Shown here: positions 28,152 through 33,090 of the stretch, one piece after another
How positions within the stretch are numbered: position 1 is the first letter of the stretch
Layout: each line of letters starts with the position of its first letter
Translations under genes and position numbers: made by a program
The notes under the pieces: model-generated
The model's database searches: none
Told to the model about the DNA's origin: nothing
The model's input: the letters and a program-made list of their open reading frames with translations, nothing else
From: Chloroflexota bacterium
GTDB lineage: Bacteria; Chloroflexota; Anaerolineae; Anaerolineales; Villigracilaceae
Direction: 5' to 3'
DNA: 33,090 bases
NCBI GenBank assembly: GCA_005778035.1
Contig: SXKT01000006.1
Coordinates: forward strand, 1 to 33,090

Positions 28152-29138
28152 TTAAGCCCGGTAATAGTTATGAGGCTTGAATTGGATGATCTCATCTAGC
28201 CGAGCCATCACATCTGGATTGATCTTCTCGACGAACTCCAGCGATCTCATATTCTCTTCTACCTGAGATACACGGCTTGCGCCAGTAATGACCGTGCTAA
28301 CGTTGGGATTCTTAAGGCACCATACGATCGCCAACTGGGCAGTGGTACAACCAAGCCCGGCGGCCACTTCACCGATCTGCTTTACCTTCGCGATCTTGTC
28401 TTCGTCGGTCAGGCGGGGCAATAACCATTCGTAACCTTGCAGTGCGCCGCGGCTGTCTTTGGGGATACCATAATTGTATTTTCCAGTGAGCAAGCCGGAG
28501 GCAAGGGGAGACCAAATGGTGGAGCCGTACCCGTGATCGCGGAAAAGGCGGGCGTACTCATTTTCGAACCGTTCGCGGGCAAGCATATTGTATTCAGGTT
28601 GCTCCATCACCGGTTTGTGAAGATGGTGCTTTTCAGCGATCTCGATCGCGGCCATAATGTCCGCGGCTGGCCATTCGCTGGTGCCCCAATAAAAGGCTTT
28701 CCCTTGCTCAATGATATTGTGCATTGTCCAAACGGTCTCTTCAATAGGGGTGGTTGGGTCTGCCCGGTGGCAGAAGATCAGGTCGATGTATTCCATTTGG
28801 AACCGTTTAAGGGAGCCATCCATCGCTTCCATCAAGCGCTTGCGGTTCAGGGTGTTGCGTTCGTTGATGCCATCGTGCAGGCCCCAAAAGAACTTGGTGG
28901 ATACTACATAACTGGAACGGCGCCAGCCAAGTTTTTTCAGCGCCTGGCCCATCACCTCTTCCGATTTTCCGCCCGCGTATACCTCAGCGTTATCAAAAAA
29001 GTTGACACCGGCATCGTAAGCGGCAGCCATACACTCGACGGCCAATTTGGTATCTACTTGAGTATGGAAGGTGACCCACGAACCTAATGAAAGCTCGCTA
29101 ACCCGCAAGCCGGTTTTTCCCAAATGACGATAATTCAT
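28152..29138 (-). CDS. Aldo/keto reductase (Kv-beta-like)
   Basis: [21 protein letters not shown]..., '[22 protein letters not shown]'; start reassigned to 29138 from 29324 because upstream residues overlap the next gene. Confidence 0.92.
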   Translation of the reverse strand: MNYRHLGKTGLRVSELSLGSWVTFHTQVDTKLAVECMAAAYDAGVNFFDNAEVYAGGKSEEVMGQALKKLGWRRSSYVVSTKFFWGLHDGINERNTLNRKRLMEAMDGSLKRFQMEYIDLIFCHRADPTTPIEETVWTMHNIIEQGKAFYWGTSEWPAADIMAAIEIAEKHHLHKPVMEQPEYNMLARERFENEYARLFRDHGYGSTIWSPLASGLLTGKYNYGIPKDSRGALQGYEWLLPRLTDEDKIAKVKQIGEVAAGLGCTTAQLAIVWCLKNPNVSTVITGASRVSQVEENMRSLEFVEKINPDVMARLDEIIQFKPHNYYRA

Positions 29139-29157
29139 ATTTTTTCTCCTTGATTTT

Positions 29158-29733
29158 TTAATGCTCAGAAAACTCTTCCACCTGGTAGGTAAATACCTGC
29201 AGTAGCTTTGTTTTCCAATGGTCTGCGCTTGCGCCCATTTTTTGGCAAAGGCGGGCCAGAAAATCTTCTTTATTGGGCAACTGCTGCCAAACCTGCGGCA
29301 GGAAGGTGGCTCGCCGGTTGCCATCCTGTAGGATCACACCGTCTATGTGTGGGCGCAGCAATGTGGGCAATTGATCGGGTGTGTCATATTCTAACAAAGC
29401 GGGCTCCGTTAGCACAGAAATCTCTATTTTGACCTGCCCGAGTTCCTGCTTGGAGAGCGGTTGGAACCTTGAATCGTCCAATGCAGCCTGGATGGCCCGA
29501 AGTTGCACGTCCTGGTATAAAGGTTGGTATGCTTCCAACGACCCAATACAGCCTCTAAGGTTGCCGTGAATGGTGAGGGTTACAAAGCAAGCCCTCTCCG
29601 TTTTTAGGTTTTCTGATAAGGTGTTTGGATCGGCCAGTTTAACATTATTACTGAGCACAGCGTTCGAGATCGAACTTCGGGCAAGTTCCAAAAGGGCTTT
29701 TCGTTCCTGTTGGTTATAAACACCTGGGCCCAT
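29158..29733 (-). CDS. amrA: AmmeMemoRadiSam system protein A (AMMECR1 domain)
   Basis: [51 protein letters not shown]. Confidence 0.93.
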   Translation of the reverse strand: MGPGVYNQQERKALLELARSSISNAVLSNNVKLADPNTLSENLKTERACFVTLTIHGNLRGCIGSLEAYQPLYQDVQLRAIQAALDDSRFQPLSKQELGQVKIEISVLTEPALLEYDTPDQLPTLLRPHIDGVILQDGNRRATFLPQVWQQLPNKEDFLARLCQKMGASADHWKTKLLQVFTYQVEEFSEH

Positions 29734-29747
29734 ATTCTGAATATCTC

Positions 29748-30239
29748 CTACTTGGTTGATAAAGAATAATATTCTCGGTTGAAATAAATGAGGGGTTGAT
29801 GGTCTCCATCCACATCGCGCACGCCTGTAACTTCGCCAATAAAGATGGTGTGGGTTCCAGAACCGAGTGTGGTGACCACCTTACATTCCAGATAAGCCAA
29901 CCCTCCAGGGATGAATGGGATGCGTGAATTTATTGTAAATGGTTCCAATTGGTCAAAACGGTTTTCCTCGTCAGGGATGCGTCCGGCAAATCGGTTGGAA
30001 ATTTCCCTTTGGTCCTCACCAAGGATATTGACACCAAAAGCGCGTGATCGGCTGATCAGGTAATGCGTTCTGGTGTTTTGTTGGAGTGAGATCAAAACTT
30101 GGGGTGGTTCCAATGAAACTGAAGTGAATGAACTGACTGTCATTCCGTGTTGCACAGATTCGAACTCCGCGGTCACTACAGTAATGCCTGTAGCCCAAAA
30201 CCGCATGGTGTTCCTTAATTTTTCAGGTAAATTATTCAA
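29748..30239 (-). CDS. Flavin reductase family protein (TTG start likely)
   Basis: LRNTMRFWATGITVVTAEF...HGMTVSSFTSVSLEPPQVLISLQQNTRTH; TTG at 30239 preceded by GGAG. Confidence 0.9.
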   Translation of the reverse strand: MNNLPEKLRNTMRFWATGITVVTAEFESVQHGMTVSSFTSVSLEPPQVLISLQQNTRTHYLISRSRAFGVNILGEDQREISNRFAGRIPDEENRFDQLEPFTINSRIPFIPGGLAYLECKVVTTLGSGTHTIFIGEVTGVRDVDGDHQPLIYFNREYYSLSTK

Positions 30240-30358
30240 AAAAATGGGTCTCCAAAGTGTTCACATATCAGTAATGCACATCTGCTTACCCTTGCCATTA
30301 TAACTTCATATTAAAAACACACGAAAGGGAGGCGAAATAGTAGTATATTGATAGCAAT

Positions 30359-31168
30359 ATGGATACTCAAGACCCTGATTTGTTCCCAGAAGGGCCGCAC
30401 CCTCGTCATCGGCGAAGGTCATCTGCTGCTTTAACGCCAAGGCGGCCAGGTTTTATCGTGCCTGCGGTTGTGGCTGCGGCAATTTTTGCAACCGTGTTTG
30501 TATCGATCACCCCCGATATCTTCAGCCTTCGTATCGCGGACCAATTCCGAAGTTTGATCTCAGCCCAAGAGGGTGTTTTGGTAGTAAACCCGGCCATAAG
30601 CAATAACCTGAAGATCGGCATTGTTGCCGGCCATATGGGTCTTGATTCTGGTGCGGTATGCGATGATGGCACCACGGAAGCGGATGTCAATTTCGCGATC
30701 GCCACCTTGGTACAAAAAAAATTGGCCGAACGTGGCTACCCATCGGACCTGCTGAAAGAAAAGGATGAGAAGTTGCAAGGTTACAAAGCCGCTTTGCTTT
30801 TGTCCATTCATAACGACTCGTGTGTTTTTGTGAATGATGAAGCAACCGGTTTTAAGGTGGCTCGGGCAATCGGGGCTGTAGACCAAAATATCTCATCCAG
30901 GTTATTGGGCTGCATGAAGGCTCGGTACCAAGAAACTACCGGGTTACCTTGGCATAACAGTGTCACCCGGGATATGACCGAATACCATGCCTTTGAAGAA
31001 ATTGACCCAAGTACACCGGCGGCGATCATTGAAACCGGATTTCTCAATTTGGATTACGAAATATTGACCAAAAATACAGACAAGGTAGCCCAGGGTGTCG
31101 CAAACGGAATTCTGTGCTATTTGGAAAATGAAAATGTTGAACCCACCCCCACACAGGTTAGTGAGTAA
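30359..31168 (+). CDS. N-acetylmuramoyl-L-alanine amidase (Amidase_3), N-terminal TM anchor
   Basis: Zn-ligand contexts GHMG, TTEADVN, SIHNDS, IIETGF; TM segment FIVPAVVAAAIFATVFVS. Confidence 0.88.
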   Translation: MDTQDPDLFPEGPHPRHRRRSSAALTPRRPGFIVPAVVAAAIFATVFVSITPDIFSLRIADQFRSLISAQEGVLVVNPAISNNLKIGIVAGHMGLDSGAVCDDGTTEADVNFAIATLVQKKLAERGYPSDLLKEKDEKLQGYKAALLLSIHNDSCVFVNDEATGFKVARAIGAVDQNISSRLLGCMKARYQETTGLPWHNSVTRDMTEYHAFEEIDPSTPAAIIETGFLNLDYEILTKNTDKVAQGVANGILCYLENENVEPTPTQVSE

Positions 31169-31173
31169 ATGAG

Positions 31174-32391
31174 ATGAACCAAAACCATATCATCGCATAT
31201 GAGTATCTTTCGCAAGCACAGCAAGCCTTAAAAAAAGGCGACCGAAAAAGCGCCCAGGAGTTCTGTGACCTGGCAATGCAGACCGCACCGGATCTGGAAG
31301 AAGTATGGCTGTTACAGGCTTCGTTGTCTCAACCAAATGAAAGCTTGCAATACCTAAAACATGCTTTGCTGATCAACCCTCAGAGCGAGCGGGCAAAACG
31401 CGGAATGGAATGGGCGAGGAATCGGTTGCAGCAAATGGGAATGGAAGAACCACGAGCGGAATTTAATTCTGCCCGGGATGAGGTTGATGAAGCACCTGAA
31501 CCGGTGGTCGAGATCCCTCAGCAGGCAGTTGAGCGAGGCCCAAATGTGCAATTACGGGTAAGGACGCGCTCCTGGATCACGGTCGTCAGCGTTTTGCTTT
31601 TAATCGCTGTGATCGCGATCGGTTGGTATTATCGGGATGATTTGCGGAGCGCCTTGGCCGGTTTGGCGGGACAAGAGAGTGGAGATTCAACCTGGGTAGA
31701 GGTTGACCCAGCGATAACCCCTGTCGCCACCATCCCTGATGCCGATGGCTCAAACACATCGGGAAGCAAGCAACTACCCATTGCTACCAATACCCCATTG
31801 CCTACAGCCACCGTTGAAAGCACCGCCACTGACACCCCAATGCCACCAACAGCAACAGATTTGCCCGTTGCTACCAGCACCGTTACACCAGAATTGGTAA
31901 CGGTGACGCCAGATCCGGCATTGGCGGGTGTTCCATCCCCAACCCCATTGCCGACCGATACCGATGAGCCTGGGTTCATTCCTTACGCAACACCTGTAGA
32001 ATCCGGTTACGAGGCTCCCGCCCCAAATATTTCTGGCGGTGATAGGTGGATCGATATAAACCTGAGCCAACAGATGGTATACGCCTATGAAGGTGATCAA
32101 CTGGTCAATTCCTTTGTCGCGTCTACCGGCACATGGGAGTATCCCACCGTAACCGGCCAATATAATGTGTACGTCAAGTATCCGTACACCGATATGTCGG
32201 GTGTGGATTATTACCTTGCGGATGTTCCCAATACCATGTATTTCTACAAAGGATATGCCATCCACGGTACATATTGGCATTCCAACTTTGGTACGCCGAT
32301 GAGCCACGGATGTGTGAACCTGTCCATCCCTGATTCTGCATGGGTGTTTGAATTTGCGACCGTTGGCACGTTGGTGAACGTTCATTACTAA
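31174..32391 (+). CDS. TPR-like - TM - Thr/Pro-rich linker - L,D-transpeptidase (YkuD)
   Basis: 'IHGTYWHSNFGTPMSHGCVNLS' catalytic motif; TM WITVVSVLLLIAVIAIGWYY; TP-rich linker. Confidence 0.93.
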   Translation: MNQNHIIAYEYLSQAQQALKKGDRKSAQEFCDLAMQTAPDLEEVWLLQASLSQPNESLQYLKHALLINPQSERAKRGMEWARNRLQQMGMEEPRAEFNSARDEVDEAPEPVVEIPQQAVERGPNVQLRVRTRSWITVVSVLLLIAVIAIGWYYRDDLRSALAGLAGQESGDSTWVEVDPAITPVATIPDADGSNTSGSKQLPIATNTPLPTATVESTATDTPMPPTATDLPVATSTVTPELVTVTPDPALAGVPSPTPLPTDTDEPGFIPYATPVESGYEAPAPNISGGDRWIDINLSQQMVYAYEGDQLVNSFVASTGTWEYPTVTGQYNVYVKYPYTDMSGVDYYLADVPNTMYFYKGYAIHGTYWHSNFGTPMSHGCVNLSIPDSAWVFEFATVGTLVNVHY

Positions 32392-32394
32392 ACC

Positions 32395-32823
32395 ATGGAT
32401 ACCATGACGAAGAAGCCTCTGTTTGGCGGTTTGGTGGTCGATGAATATGACCGTGTATTGGATACCGGCAGTGTTGGCGATGAGCCTGTCTATATCATCA
32501 ACGATGCCGGCTTTAAAACCCACGTACCCTCCCGCAAGATCGACCTGTTAGTGCTTGGTGAGATCAAAAAAATGATCGGCGGGCAGGAGGATTTTCTCAG
32601 CCAGCAAGCGGCCAGAATGATGGGCACGAATGACCTGTTTAGCAAGGCATTGATAGAAAGCCAGCTAAAGAATATCGACAAGCAATTTGACCAATTATTG
32701 GAAGGCGGCATTCCCGAGGATATGCGCGCTTATTTGGGGATGTCTGGTTTTAAGGTTACCGTAGATTATCATGGGGATCTGCTTGAGATCCACTCAGGCG
32801 GGAAAATTACCCCCGAAGAATAA
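32395..32823 (+). CDS. Hypothetical protein
   Basis: 142-aa ORF co-directional with and tightly spaced to neighbours (3-nt and 16-nt gaps); no family recognised. Confidence 0.75.
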   Translation: MDTMTKKPLFGGLVVDEYDRVLDTGSVGDEPVYIINDAGFKTHVPSRKIDLLVLGEIKKMIGGQEDFLSQQAARMMGTNDLFSKALIESQLKNIDKQFDQLLEGGIPEDMRAYLGMSGFKVTVDYHGDLLEIHSGGKITPEE

Positions 32824-32839
32824 CCGGGAGTGACACAGG

Positions 32840-33090
32840 ATGCCGACCCAAACCATGGCAGGTATAGGTGAACCACTCGGACCTGTCTTGCGGTTTCAGC
32901 CATATTTTCCGGCCAGGCTGGTGCGTTTTTCTGAAAACCACTCAACAAGTAGCACGAATTATATTTTGGATCCGATCGGTGGATCTCCACAACTGCTGGC
33001 AGACCTGGTAAAGGCTGGGCATCGGGTGATCGCGACGGTCTCGAATCCTGTCGACAGGTTGCTGCTGCAATACACTCTTTCCTCTCCACC
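32840..33090 (+). CDS. N-terminal fragment of methyltransferase-like protein, truncated by window edge
   Basis: MPTQTMAGIGEPLGPVLRFQPYFPARLVRFSENHSTSSTNYILDPIGGSPQLLADLVKAGHRVIATVSNPVDRLLLQYTLSSP; 'DPIGGSPQL...VSNPVDR' resembles SAM motif I of DNA methylases. Open to edge. Confidence 0.5.
   Translation, partial: MPTQTMAGIGEPLGPVLRFQPYFPARLVRFSENHSTSSTNYILDPIGGSPQLLADLVKAGHRVIATVSNPVDRLLLQYTLSSP

Noticed and set aside
28437-29087. 216-aa plus-strand ORF opposite the aldo/keto reductase
   Set aside because: Antisense shadow of a strongly recognised enzyme.
30261-30281. Micro-ORF MCITDM in the flavin reductase leader (minus strand)
   Set aside because: Too short and without SD; a 6-codon frame is easily random.
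31780-31975. Repetitive stretch suggestive of a repeat array
   Set aside because: It encodes a Thr/Pro-rich protein linker in frame; no regular repeat/spacer structure as in CRISPR.
31774-32523. 249-aa minus-strand ORF opposite the L,D-transpeptidase gene
   Set aside because: Antisense shadow of a well-supported CDS; composition is low-complexity (G/V/W-rich) from the Thr/Pro-rich linker.

Overview
33.1-kb bacterial chromosomal window with dense coding and short intergenic gaps. The protein style (Thr/Pro-rich linkers, Anaerolineae-like families) suggests Chloroflexota, but that is inference only. Layout: (1) 1-13.4 kb, a single minus-strand surface-polysaccharide operon: EPS-type winged-helix regulator, two epimerases/GDP-fucose synthase-like, Wzm/Wzt ABC exporter, KpsS/KpsC-like protein, two SAM methyltransferases, PseB-like dehydratase, RmlD-like reductase, NeuB-like synthase, GT4, SpsF-like cytidylyltransferase and a truncated GT-A-like gene. 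(2) 13.4-19.1 kb, housekeeping: GIY-YIG, TyrA-like, Ogt, Era, YitT-type, HIBADH-type, SIMPL lipoprotein. (3) 19.2-24.6 kb, a plus-strand DNA-repair-type cassette: NurA, an unknown possible HAS-barrel protein, HerA, and a PolX whose third catalytic Asp position appears to be Gln. (4) 24.6-33.1 kb: Moco-domain protein, HtrA lipoprotein + DnaJ, LOG protein, aldo/keto reductase, AmmeMemoRadiSam A, flavin reductase, amidase + L,D-transpeptidase, and a truncated methyltransferase-like ORF. Most unusual signals: the nurA-x-herA-polX cassette with the altered PolX; three-fold 11-bp repeats upstream of ogt; an inverted repeat over the start codon and -10 of the polysaccharide regulator; a predicted leaderless dnaJ promoter. 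No tRNA, rRNA, CRISPR or transposase was recognised.
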